This document shows, piece after piece, positions 36,236 to 44,517 of a DNA stretch of 64,000 nucleotides. Positions within the stretch are counted from its first letter, which is position 1; each line of letters opens with the position of its first letter. Location of the stretch: assembly GCF_041435055.1 (NCBI RefSeq), contig NZ_CP108002.1:2790001-2854000 (forward strand), read 5' to 3'. The notes under the pieces were generated by a model. That model ran no database searches. It saw nothing but the letters and a program-made list of their open reading frames with translations, and was not told the DNA's origin. The translations under genes and the position numbers were made by a program. The stretch is from Streptomyces sp. NBC_00341 (GTDB taxonomy: Bacteria; Actinomycetota; Actinomycetes; Streptomycetales; Streptomycetaceae).

Positions 36236-37156
36236 TCAGCTGAACGATGCCTCGCGCGCGGCGCTGACCTCCTTGAGCGCGGCCAGCACCCGGGCCACCG
36301 CGGGGCCGGTCTCGGCCCCCTGCCGCACCGCCGCCACCACATGGCGCCGGGGCAGATCGGCGCCGAGCACCCGTAGCGCCACGCCCTTGCGGCGTTCCGC
36401 GGAGGCCATCCGGGGGATCAGCGCGACACCCATGCCCGCCTCCACCATCGCCAGGATCGCGGTCCACCCGGAGGCGCTGTGGGCCTGCTCGGGGACGAAC
36501 CCGGCGGCCTCGCAGGCGGCGGTGGTGATCTCCGACCACGGGCCGGAGCCGCCGAAGATCCACGGCTCCGCAGCGAGGTCGGCCAGCCGGAGGCCGGGGG
36601 CCTCGGCGAGCCTGTGTCCGACGGGGAGGGCGACGTCGAGCGGGTCCGCGAGCAGCGGCAGCAGGGCGAACCGGGTGTCGCGCGCCGTCGGGGCGTGCGC
36701 CGCGAGCGAGAGCGCGAGGTCGACGTCACCGGCCGCGAGGAGCTCGTACGCCTCCGCGGCCTCCGCCTCCCGCACCCGTACCCCGGGTCCCGGCCGGCCG
36801 TCGGCCCGCAGCAGCTGGACCGCGGGGACGACGAGGGCGGGCACCGCGGTCGAGAACGCGCCGACCCGCACCTCCCCCGCCTCGCCCCGCAGGTAGCCGG
36901 TCAGCTCGGCCTCCGCGCGCTCCAGCTGGGCGAACACCACTTCGGCGTGGCGGAGTACGAGGTGGGCGGCGTCGGTGAGCCTGACCCGCCTGCCCTGCGC
37001 CTCCAGCAGCGGCACGCCGAGCTGCTTGCCGAGGTTCGACAGCTGCTGGGACACCGCGGAGGGGGTCATCATGAGCGCCTCCGCCGTCGCCGTGACGGTC
37101 CCGCGCTCGCTGAGCACCCGCAGGATCCGGAGCTTCTTGATGTCCCACTCGGTCAT
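36236..37156 (-). CDS. LysR-family transcriptional regulator
   Basis: This 306-residue LysR-type regulator has an N-terminal winged helix-turn-helix (residues 1-62: LRILRVLSERGTVTATAEAL then MTPSAVSQQLSNLGKQLGVP) and a periplasmic-binding-protein-like effector domain from about residue 90. The start ATG 37156 overlaps the EamA stop by 4 bp (ATGA), so both are translated from one mRNA. LysR genes paired with an EamA exporter usually control that exporter. A matching dyad lies ahead of both the EamA gene and the neighbouring allantoicase, which suggests both are targets. Confidence 0.92.
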   Translation of the reverse strand: MTEWDIKKLRILRVLSERGTVTATAEALMMTPSAVSQQLSNLGKQLGVPLLEAQGRRVRLTDAAHLVLRHAEVVFAQLERAEAELTGYLRGEAGEVRVGAFSTAVPALVVPAVQLLRADGRPGPGVRVREAEAAEAYELLAAGDVDLALSLAAHAPTARDTRFALLPLLADPLDVALPVGHRLAEAPGLRLADLAAEPWIFGGSGPWSEITTAACEAAGFVPEQAHSASGWTAILAMVEAGMGVALIPRMASAERRKGVALRVLGADLPRRHVVAAVRQGAETGPAVARVLAALKEVSAAREASFS

Positions 37157-38103
37157 GTCCGCACATTAGCCGCCGTCCGGTCCCGGACCCGGCCCGCCCC
37201 CAGCGCCACTCCGCCGAGGATCAGGGCCAGCCAGAGGAGCTGGGCGGGCCCGGTCGGCTCGCCCAGCAGGACGAAGGAGAGCCCGGCCACACAGACGGGC
37301 TGGAGGTAGTAGACGATCCCGGTGCGCGCCGCGCCGATCAGCGCGACGGCCCGGTTCCAGGCGAAGAACGCGAGGGCCGAGGAGAACACGCCGACGTACA
37401 GCAGTGGTCCGACGGTGCCGGCCGTCGGCTCGAACCCGCCCTGGACGGCGACGCTGACCGCGAAGGCGGGTGCCAGCATCAGCGCGCCCAGCACGAAGGT
37501 GGCGAGGAGGAAGGCCGGTTGGCCGATCTCCGGGGGGCGGCGGCGCAGCAGCGCGCTGTAGGAGGCGAAGCTGAGCATGGCGGCGAACATCCACAGGTCA
37601 CCGGGGGCGAAGTGCAGTGCGAGGGAGCCGTCGCCGACCAGCAGCAGAACTCCGGTGCAGGCGATGGCCATTCCGGCGATGCGGCGCCCGCCGAGCCGTT
37701 GGCCGCCGAGGCGTTCGTACAGCGCCATCACCACCGGTGAGGCGGCCATGATCATGCCCATCTGGCCGGCCGAGGTGGACAGGCCCGCCTGGTTGACCAG
37801 GGTGTTGTAGACGGTGATCCCGAGCAGTGCGGCGAGGGTGAGGAAGCCCAGGTGGCGGCGGATCAGCGCGCGTTGCCGCCAGGTCTCCCGCGCCGCGAGG
37901 GGGGCGACCGCCGCGACGGCGACGATCCAGCGCCAGAAGGCGGCCTGGACGGGCGGGACGGTGTCGTGCAGGGCGCGCGCGGCGACGAAGCTGCCGGACC
38001 AGACGACCGTCGCGACGAGGGCGAGCAGGAGGCCCTTCCCCGAGGTCCGCCGGGCTCCTGCCGCTCGTACCGCTTTCGGGGAAGCCTCTTTGACGTCGGT
38101 CAC
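37153..38103 (-). CDS. EamA-family (DMT) transporter
   Basis: This 316-residue drug/metabolite transporter has ten helices in two EamA repeats. The first repeat starts LLLALVATVVWSGSFVAARAL and includes AAFWRWIVAVAAVAPLA; the second starts GDLWMFAAMLSFASYSALLRR and ends QPVCVAGLSFVLLGEPTGPAQ. The family exports amino acids or metabolites. GTG 38103 is preferred over ATG 38130, because its leader aligns base for base with that of allantoicase up to ATG 36171. It is the first gene of an operon with the LysR gene. Substrate unknown. Confidence 0.9.
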   Translation of the reverse strand: MTDVKEASPKAVRAAGARRTSGKGLLLALVATVVWSGSFVAARALHDTVPPVQAAFWRWIVAVAAVAPLAARETWRQRALIRRHLGFLTLAALLGITVYNTLVNQAGLSTSAGQMGMIMAASPVVMALYERLGGQRLGGRRIAGMAIACTGVLLLVGDGSLALHFAPGDLWMFAAMLSFASYSALLRRRPPEIGQPAFLLATFVLGALMLAPAFAVSVAVQGGFEPTAGTVGPLLYVGVFSSALAFFAWNRAVALIGAARTGIVYYLQPVCVAGLSFVLLGEPTGPAQLLWLALILGGVALGAGRVRDRTAANVRT

Positions 38104-38130
38104 GGGGCCACCGTCACACCGGCAGAGCAT

Positions 38131-38154
38131 TCAGGTCCATCGAATACTTTCGAT
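38131..38154 (-). promoter_or_regulatory. Candidate LysR operator upstream of EamA-lysR
   Basis: ATCGAA-TACT-TTCGAT (38139-38154) is a perfect dyad with 6-bp arms, preceded by TCAGGTCC, which is shared exactly with the allantoicase leader. It probably mediates autoregulation by the LysR protein. Confidence 0.65.
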
Positions 38155-38222
38155 GAATTTCTGAAGCAGAACTTAACGAATCAGCTGACGACGAGCGAGG
38201 TGAACGGCTCGCCGGCGCACAA

Positions 38223-38262
38223 CAGGGCGTCCCGGCGCGCTCGCGCACGTCGGGACGCCCTG
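38223..38262 (-). terminator. Terminator of the malQ transcript
   Basis: CAGGGCGTCCCG (38223-38234) pairs with 38251-38262 around a 16-nt loop, downstream of the small membrane protein gene on the minus strand. Confidence 0.7.
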
Positions 38263-38308
38263 GGACGTTATGGGTGTCGCGCAGCTCTGTGTGCCGCGCG
38301 GCCGGGTG

Positions 38309-38542
38309 TCAGGCCTGCTGCTTCTTGGACTTGTCGAGGACCATGACCAGTCCGGCGATGACCCCGAACAGCACCAGGGGGGCCACGACGAACAGGCCGA
38401 TCGTGTCGATCACGCTCAGGCCGGGACCCGGGTCGTCGCCGTCGTCGCGGGTGAGCGCGAGCGCGGGGGACGTCATGAGCAGCATCATCAGCGTCGTTCC
38501 GGCGGCGACCGCGCCGGCGCGCATAGCGTTCTTCTTGTCCAC
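38309..38542 (-). CDS. Small exported/membrane protein
   Basis: This 77-residue protein has an N-terminal signal-like helix (AVAAGTTLMMLLMTSPALALT), a short acidic spacer (DDGDDPGPG), one C-terminal membrane helix (LFVVAPLVLFGVIAGLVMVL) and a basic tail (DKSKKQQA). The layout suggests a small single-pass membrane protein with its C-terminus in the cytoplasm. The start is GTG 38542 with no visible Shine-Dalgarno. It lies 20 bp after malQ on the same strand and may be the last gene of that transcript. I do not recognise a family. Confidence 0.75.
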   Translation of the reverse strand: MDKKNAMRAGAVAAGTTLMMLLMTSPALALTRDDGDDPGPGLSVIDTIGLFVVAPLVLFGVIAGLVMVLDKSKKQQA

Positions 38543-38562
38543 GGTACAAACGTAGCGAACGG

Positions 38563-40824
38563 CTACGAGGGCCGCGCGCCCGGGGGTGCCGTACGGGTCC
38601 TTCCGGGCTCCTGGCGGGGGTTGAGGACTTCCATCAGCCGGTACAGCCGGGGGGAGGCGGCCAGCTCCTCCAGGGTGACCGGCCTGCCCTCCGCATCGGC
38701 GATGGGCAGCCGCCAGTTGGGGTACTCGTCCCAGGTGCCCGGCAGGTTCTGCGGGCGGCGGTCACCGATCGTGTCGGGCAGCCAGACCCCGGTCATCCGG
38801 GCCGGGGTGCGCAGCAGGAAGCGGTGGACGGCGCGGACGGCCGCCTCCTCGTCACCACCGCCCTCGGGGAGCAGGCCGAGCCGGGAGAGCAGGCCGAGCC
38901 ACTCGGCGGTGTCGGCGCCGTCCTCCGTCCGCTCCTGGTCCAGCGGGCGGGTGAGCAGGCCGAGGCGGTGGCGCAGCGTCACATGGTCGCCGGTCAGCCG
39001 GGCGGCGGTGGAGGGCAGATCGTGGGTGGTGGCGGTGGCCAGGCAGTCCGTGCGCCACTCCTCGGGGGCCAACGGGCGGCCGGTACCCGCCCAGTCCCGC
39101 TCGAACCAGAGCACGGAGGTGCCGAGGACGCCGCGGCGGGCGAGCGCCTCGCGGACGCCGGGTTCGACGGTGCCGAGGTCCTCCCCCACGACGACGGTGC
39201 CCGCCCGGTGGGCCTCCAGGACGAGGACGGCGAGCATCGCCTCCGCGTCCTGGCTGACGTAGGTGCCCTCGGTCGGCGGACGCCCCTCCGGCACCCACCA
39301 GAGCCGGAACAGGCCCATCACGTGGTCGATGCGCAGGGCGCCGGCCCGGCCGAGGATCCCGCGCAGCAGACCCCGGAACGGGGCGTAGCCGGAGGCGGCC
39401 AGCGCGTCGGGGCGCCAGGGCGGCAGGCCCCAGTCCTGGCCGCGCGCGTTGAAGGCGTCCGGGGGCGCGCCGATGGACATGCCGTGCGCGAAGGCGTCCT
39501 GCTGGGCCCAGGTGTCGGCGCCGCCGGGGTGTACGCCGACCGCGAGGTCGTGGACGATCCCGACGGCCATCCCGGCGTCCCGGGCGGCGCGCTGGGCGTC
39601 GGCCAGCTGAGTGTCGGTCAGCCAGGCGAGCCGGCAGTGGAAGTCGACCCGGTCGAGCAGTTCGCCCCGGGCGCGGGCGGTCTCCCGGGAGCGGGGGTCG
39701 CGCAGCCCGGCCGGCCAGCTGTGCCAGTCGGAGCCGTGCACCTCGGCCAGGGCGCACCACAGGGCGTGGTCCTCCAGGGCCGGTCCCTGCCGGGCGAGGA
39801 AGTCGCAGTACTCGGCGCGGCGGCCGGGCGTGAGGGGGACGGCGGCGAGGATGGCGAGGGCCTGCCGCTTGAGCTCCCAGACGGCGTCGCGGTCGATCAG
39901 GGCGCCCTTGTTCAGGACGCCGTCGCTGAGCTCCGCGGCACGGCGGCGCAGATCGTCGAGCGCGGCCCGGTCGGACGCGTGCCCGTACTCCGGGACGGAC
40001 TCGACGCGCAGGTGCACCGGGTCGGGGAAGCGCCGCGAGGACGGGCGGTAGGGGGACGGGTCGGTGGGGCTGCCCAGGACCGCCGCGTGCAGCGGGTTCA
40101 CCTGGACGAAGGAGGCCCCGAGGCACCGTCCGGACCAGGACGCGAGGTCGGCGAGGTCACCGAGGTCGCCCATGCCCCAGGAGCGGGCGGAGAGCAGGGA
40201 GTAGAGCTGTACGAGGAAGCCGTGGCTGCGGGACGGCGGCTGCGGGACGCGGGCCGGGGCGACGATCAGCGTGCAGGACTCCGCGGGCTGCTCTGGCGCG
40301 CGGGCGGTCAGCCGGTGCACACCGAGCGGGGGTTCGGTCCACCAGCCGGGCGCGGACGCACCGCTCACCGCGCCGGACGCTTGGCCGGGTGCTTGGCCGG
40401 AAACGGTCACCGCGCCGGGTGCTTGGCCGGAAGCGCTCACCACGGCAGGCGGCTGGCCGGAAACGGCCGGAGCCGCGTCCCTGGAGGGCGTCCGCATCCG
40501 GGCCGGCCGGACGGGGCCGGGCTCCTCCGGGCGGATGGCCTCCTCCGGGCGGACGGTCAGCTCCGTGCCGGGGGGCAGTGCGGTCAGCGCCGGGGGCAGC
40601 GGCTCCCCGGTCCACACCACGAGCGTGGGCGGGAGCAGCCGGGAGCCGGCCGCGGACTCGGCGGCGGCGAGCGCCTCCTGAACCGCCTCCGGCGTGGCGG
40701 CGTCGACACCGAGCGCGGCGAGCACCGCGACGACCGTGCCGTCGGGGACGGACACCGTGACGTCGGCGGACGGGGAGTACGAGGTGGCGACGCCGTGCAG
40801 TGCGGCGAGCCGGGGCAGGCCCAT
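38563..40824 (-). CDS. malQ: 4-alpha-glucanotransferase (amylomaltase, GH77)
   Basis: This 753-residue GH77 enzyme transfers alpha-1,4-glucan chains in maltodextrin and glycogen metabolism. GFLVQLYSLLSARSWGMGDLGDL opens the catalytic domain (key residues Ser-Trp-Gly-Gly-Asp-Leu). ALRIDHVMGLFRLWW holds the catalytic nucleophile Asp, VVVGEDLGTVEPGV the acid/base Glu, and CLATATTHDLPST the third Asp. The N-terminal 200 residues are an actinobacterial extension that includes a Ser-Gly-Gln-Ala-Pro repeat linker. ATG 40824 has AGGAG 5 bases upstream, and abuts the stop of the small ORF before it. Confidence 0.95.
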   Translation of the reverse strand: MGLPRLAALHGVATSYSPSADVTVSVPDGTVVAVLAALGVDAATPEAVQEALAAAESAAGSRLLPPTLVVWTGEPLPPALTALPPGTELTVRPEEAIRPEEPGPVRPARMRTPSRDAAPAVSGQPPAVVSASGQAPGAVTVSGQAPGQASGAVSGASAPGWWTEPPLGVHRLTARAPEQPAESCTLIVAPARVPQPPSRSHGFLVQLYSLLSARSWGMGDLGDLADLASWSGRCLGASFVQVNPLHAAVLGSPTDPSPYRPSSRRFPDPVHLRVESVPEYGHASDRAALDDLRRRAAELSDGVLNKGALIDRDAVWELKRQALAILAAVPLTPGRRAEYCDFLARQGPALEDHALWCALAEVHGSDWHSWPAGLRDPRSRETARARGELLDRVDFHCRLAWLTDTQLADAQRAARDAGMAVGIVHDLAVGVHPGGADTWAQQDAFAHGMSIGAPPDAFNARGQDWGLPPWRPDALAASGYAPFRGLLRGILGRAGALRIDHVMGLFRLWWVPEGRPPTEGTYVSQDAEAMLAVLVLEAHRAGTVVVGEDLGTVEPGVREALARRGVLGTSVLWFERDWAGTGRPLAPEEWRTDCLATATTHDLPSTAARLTGDHVTLRHRLGLLTRPLDQERTEDGADTAEWLGLLSRLGLLPEGGGDEEAAVRAVHRFLLRTPARMTGVWLPDTIGDRRPQNLPGTWDEYPNWRLPIADAEGRPVTLEELAASPRLYRLMEVLNPRQEPGRTRTAPPGARPS

Positions 40825-41097
40825 TCAGACTCCTGGGGACTCCATGCCCCAAGCGCTGCCGGAGGAAGCCGGCTCGCTCGTCAGCGGGGCGAGGACGGCG
40901 AGCGGAGGCTCGCTGGTCAGGGGCGTGGCGTCAGCGAGCGGGGGCTCGCTGGTCAGCGGTATGGCGTCGGCCAGCGGCGCCTCGCTGGTGAGCGGTCCGG
41001 GGCCGGGGGCGGTGGCGGGGCACGCACTGATCAGCGGGGCGGGTCCCGGCACCTGTTTGGTCAGGGCGGAGAGCAGGAGCTGCGCGGCAGCGGGCAT
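40825..41097 (-). CDS. Small repetitive ORF coupled to malQ
   Basis: This 90-residue ORF has an excellent AGGAGG ribosome binding site 5 bases before ATG 41097, and its TGA directly precedes the malQ ATG. After a short leader (MPAAAQLLLSALTKQVPG) it has about three and a half copies of a 12-residue unit, PLTSEPPLADAT. It has no Cys in the repeats and no signal or membrane helix. I do not recognise the family. It may be a translated leader that couples malQ expression or a small disordered protein. A multi-core peptide precursor is conceivable, but no modifying enzyme is nearby. Confidence 0.55.
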   Translation of the reverse strand: MPAAAQLLLSALTKQVPGPAPLISACPATAPGPGPLTSEAPLADAIPLTSEPPLADATPLTSEPPLAVLAPLTSEPASSGSAWGMESPGV

Positions 41098-41408
41098 GGT
41101 GGCCTCCTGGCCGTGGAGAGCAGGACACAGCAGACCTACCCAGCGGACGCGTCCGCAGACGTAGGCGTTATGACAACGAGTTCAACGTGCTCTGGGTCAC
41201 AATCCGTTCCCGAGGGGCGGATTCCCCGTAAGACGTCCGTCGTTTTCGGCCATTCGGCGCCATCTTTCGCGTGACGCCGCGTCAGCCACACCCGTCCCAC
41301 CCCATCCGCCACAACGGGCATTTGCACCACAACGACCACGCGCATTGACACCCTCGCGCGCGGGTGGTGGGCTCGGAGCCCACCAGTGGGAACGAGGGGA
41401 GAACGGGC
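41098..41408. other. 311-bp divergent promoter region
   Basis: This gap lies between the malQ leader ORF and the GH84-type gene. Two CAACG half-sites in direct repeat (within CAACGAGTTCAACGTGCT, about 41174-41191) could be an operator. I see no gene. Confidence 0.4.
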
Positions 41409-44408
41409 ATGCGGCTCAGGCGCAGGAAGCAGGCGGCGGCGGTCGCCGTGGCCGTGCTCGGCGGGCTCCTCTCCACCGGAGCCCCGGCCGCCTTCGCCGC
41501 ACCCGCGCCGCCCGGAACGCCCGTCACCAGTACCCCCGACCGCACGGACGACGGCGCGCTGCCCACCGTGTGGCCCCGGCCGCAGAGCATCAAGGCGTCC
41601 GGCTCCTCCGTCCCCCTGACCGGCGAGGTCACCCTGGTGGCCGACGCGCAGGCCGACCCGTACGCCGTCGCCGCGCTCCGCGAGGTGCTGCGCGACGCGG
41701 GCGTGCGGACCGTCCACGAATCCCTGCCGGGGCGCGGCCCCGTCATCCGGTTCGGCGGCAACGGCGCCCTGGACGCGCTGCGCACCCTGCGCGCCCCGGA
41801 GCGCGGCGATCTGCCCGCCGGCGGCTACCGGATCGCGGCCGGCCACGTCGCGGGCCGGGACACCGTCGCCGTGGACGGCCTGGGAGACGACGGGCTGTTC
41901 CACGCGGTGCAGACCCTGCGTCAGCTGATCCGGGGCGGCAGCGTCGCCGGGGCCACCGTCCGGGACTGGCCCTCCAGTGCCGTGCGCGGGATGACCGAGG
42001 GCTTCTACGGGCAGCCGTGGACCCAGACCGAACGCCTCTCCCAGCTCGGCTTCATGGGGCGTACCAAGCAGAACCGGTACCTCTACGCGGCGGGCGACGA
42101 CCCCTACCGGCAGGCCCGCTGGCGCGACCCGTACCCCGCGGACCGGCGCGCCGACTTCCGCGCGCTCGCGGAGCGGGCCGCCGCCGAACACGTGACGCTC
42201 GGCTGGGCCGTGGCACCCGGCCAGTCGATGTGCCTGTCCTCCGACCGTGACGTGAAGGCGCTGACGAAGAAGATCGACGCGATGTGGGCGCTCGGGGTGC
42301 GGGCCTTCCAGGTGCAGTTCCAGGACGTCAGCTACAGCGAATGGCACTGCTCGGCCGACGCCGACGCCTTCGGTGACGGACCGCGGGCGGCGGCCAGGGC
42401 GCAGGCCCGCGTCGTGAGCGCGGTGGCCCAGCACCTCGCGGACCGCCATCCGGACGCGCAGCCGCTGTCGATGATGCCGACGGAGTTCTACCAGGACGGG
42501 GCGACCGACTACCGCACCGAACTCGCCAAGGAGCTCGACGACCGGGTGCAGGTCGCCTGGACCGGGGTCGGGGTGGTGCCGAAGACCATCACCGGCGGCG
42601 AGCTGGCCGGTGCCCGTGCCACGTTCCGCCATCCGTTGGTCACGATGGACAACTACCCGGTCAACGACTACGCGCAGGACCGGATCTTCCTCGGTCCGTA
42701 CACCGGCCGCGACCCGGCGGTCGCCATCGGGTCCGCCGCGCTGCTGGCCAATGCGATGGAGCAGCCGTCCGCCTCCCGGATCCCGCTGTTCACCGCCGCC
42801 GACTTCGCCTGGAACCCGAAGGGGTACCAGCCGCAGGAGTCCTGGCAGGCGGCCATCGACGACCTCGCGGGCACGGACCCCGGCAGCCGGGACGCGCTGC
42901 GCGCCCTGGCCGGGAACAGCGCGGCCTCCGTGCTGGGCGGCAACGAATCGGCGTACCTGAAGCCGTTGCTCGCCGCGTTCTGGAAGACCCATGGCGGGAC
43001 GGACGCCGGGGCGCGCGACAAGGCGGCGGCCCGGCTGCGTTCCGCGTTCACCGTGATGCGCGAGACCCCGCAGCGGCTGGCCGGGCTCGCGGACGGGCGG
43101 CTCGACGGCGAGGTGCGGCCGTGGACCGAGCAGTTGTCCCGGTACGGCAGGGCGGGCGAGCTGGCCGTCGATCTGCTCCAGGCCCAGGCACGCGGCGACG
43201 GGGCGGCCGCCTGGCAGGCGTCGCTGGCCCTGGAGCCGGTGAGCAGGTCCGTGAAGGGGAGCGGCGCGACGGTCGGCAAGGGGGTGCTCGGCCCGTTCCT
43301 GGACCGGGCGCGCAAGGAGGCCGACGCCTGGACCGGGGCGGACCGCGACAACGGCACGGTGACCGAGGCGCAGGGCAGCTACACGGTGCGCCTGGGCCGG
43401 GCCCGTCCGCTGGCGGCCGTCACCGCGACGGCCGTGCCGGGCGGCGGCGGCACCCCGGCGGACGCGACGGTCCAGGCCCATGTGCCCGGCGAGGGCTGGC
43501 ACAGCCTCGGCGCGCTCTCGTCGAGCGGCTGGACCCAGACCGGGGGCCAGGGCCTGCGGGCCGACGCGGTCCGGATCAGCTGGCCGACCGCCACCCCGTC
43601 GGTCACCGGCGCACCGCCGCTGATCATCCCGCCGCTCGCGGGCGCGGCCCCGTCGGCGGGAACGGCGCCCCGGGTGCGCTCGCTGGTGCCGTGGTTCGGC
43701 GACGAGCCGGCGGCCCGGCTCGACCTCGCGCACGGCGCGACGGACGCGGAGATCGGCGGCAAGCCGCAGCGGGTCGAGGCGCGGCTCTCGCCCGGCCGTC
43801 CGGCCGAGGTGAAGGGCGCGCTCACCGCGAAGGCCCCCAAGGGCATCAAGGTGCGGCTGCCAGAGCAGACGACCGTCCAGCGCGGTTCCCGTACGGCCGT
43901 GCCCGTGGAGATCACCGTGCCCGCGGACACCCCGGCGGGCGAGTACGAGGTGCCGTTCTCCTTCGGCGCGGAGGAGACCACCCTGACCGTCCGGGCCTTC
44001 CCGCGCACCGCGGGCCCCGATCTGCTGCGCACGGCCACCGCCTCCTCCTCCGCCGACGAGACGGCAGACTTCCCCGCGTCCGCCGCGTCGGACGGCGACC
44101 CGGAGACCCGCTGGTCCTCCCCCGCCGAGGACGGCGCCTGGTGGCAGGCCGAACTGCCCGCCCCGGCCCGGCTCGGGCAGGTGGTGCTGGACTGGCAGGA
44201 CGCCTACGCCTCCCGCTACCGCGTACAGGTCTCCGCGGACGGCCGCACCTGGCGCACCGCGGCCACCGTCCGGGAGGGAAAGGGCGGCCACGAGTCGGTC
44301 CGGATGGACGCGAAGGACACCCGGTTCATCAGGATCCAGGGCGACGGGCGGGCCACCGAGTACGGCTACTCGCTCTGGTCGGTCCAGGCGTACGCCGTCG
44401 CGGAGTAG
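41409..44408 (+). CDS. Secreted GH84-type beta-N-acetylglucosaminidase with CBM32
   Basis: This 999-residue exported protein has a signal peptide (RLRRRKQAAAVAVAVLGGLL to AAFA, about residue 30), an N-terminal GH84/GH20b-like domain to about 190, and the GH84 barrel beginning at SAVRGMTEGFYGQPWTQTER. A NEW3-type beta domain (VEARLSPGRPAEVKG) lies near residue 800, and a C-terminal discoidin/CBM32 module covers about the last 130 residues. GH84 enzymes cleave terminal beta-GlcNAc. The usual catalytic Asp-Asp pair reads Gln305-Asp306 here (FQVQFQDVS), so the acetamide-orienting Asp is lost. ATG 41409 follows GAGGGGAG. Confidence 0.88.
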   Translation: MRLRRRKQAAAVAVAVLGGLLSTGAPAAFAAPAPPGTPVTSTPDRTDDGALPTVWPRPQSIKASGSSVPLTGEVTLVADAQADPYAVAALREVLRDAGVRTVHESLPGRGPVIRFGGNGALDALRTLRAPERGDLPAGGYRIAAGHVAGRDTVAVDGLGDDGLFHAVQTLRQLIRGGSVAGATVRDWPSSAVRGMTEGFYGQPWTQTERLSQLGFMGRTKQNRYLYAAGDDPYRQARWRDPYPADRRADFRALAERAAAEHVTLGWAVAPGQSMCLSSDRDVKALTKKIDAMWALGVRAFQVQFQDVSYSEWHCSADADAFGDGPRAAARAQARVVSAVAQHLADRHPDAQPLSMMPTEFYQDGATDYRTELAKELDDRVQVAWTGVGVVPKTITGGELAGARATFRHPLVTMDNYPVNDYAQDRIFLGPYTGRDPAVAIGSAALLANAMEQPSASRIPLFTAADFAWNPKGYQPQESWQAAIDDLAGTDPGSRDALRALAGNSAASVLGGNESAYLKPLLAAFWKTHGGTDAGARDKAAARLRSAFTVMRETPQRLAGLADGRLDGEVRPWTEQLSRYGRAGELAVDLLQAQARGDGAAAWQASLALEPVSRSVKGSGATVGKGVLGPFLDRARKEADAWTGADRDNGTVTEAQGSYTVRLGRARPLAAVTATAVPGGGGTPADATVQAHVPGEGWHSLGALSSSGWTQTGGQGLRADAVRISWPTATPSVTGAPPLIIPPLAGAAPSAGTAPRVRSLVPWFGDEPAARLDLAHGATDAEIGGKPQRVEARLSPGRPAEVKGALTAKAPKGIKVRLPEQTTVQRGSRTAVPVEITVPADTPAGEYEVPFSFGAEETTLTVRAFPRTAGPDLLRTATASSSADETADFPASAASDGDPETRWSSPAEDGAWWQAELPAPARLGQVVLDWQDAYASRYRVQVSADGRTWRTAATVREGKGGHESVRMDAKDTRFIRIQGDGRATEYGYSLWSVQAYAVAE

Positions 44409-44492
44409 CGAAATCAACACCCCCTGAACCAGGCGGCGTTCTCTCCTTCAGCGCCTGCCGGGTTTTTTCGCGCCGCACTATTCACTCAGTAC

Positions 44493-44510
44493 ATATACCG
44501 AGTATATAGT
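44493..44510 (+). promoter_or_regulatory. PadR-type operator and -10 element
   Basis: ATATAC-CGA-GTATAT (44493-44507) is a perfect dyad that overlaps a TATAGT -10 hexamer (44505-44510), 7 bases before the padR ATG. This predicts a leaderless, autorepressed transcript. Confidence 0.6.
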
Positions 44511-44517
44511 CACGGCC

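Noticed and set aside
40825..41097. Calling the small repetitive ORF a RiPP precursor
   Set aside because: Thr/Ser and Glu/Asp in repeats recall graspetide cores, but no ATP-grasp or other modifying enzyme is nearby, so only the ORF itself is reported.
41136..44420. Long open frame on the minus strand (about 1094 codons) opposite the GH84-type gene
   Set aside because: It mirrors third-position GC bias of the real gene; the translation is Arg/Gly/Ala/Pro-rich with no recognisable domain, while the plus strand has a signal peptide and known domains.
44443..44470. Rho-independent terminator with T-run after the GH84-type gene
   Set aside because: A T-run is present (44463-44468), but I could only pair a 5-bp stem before it, so I did not list it as a feature.
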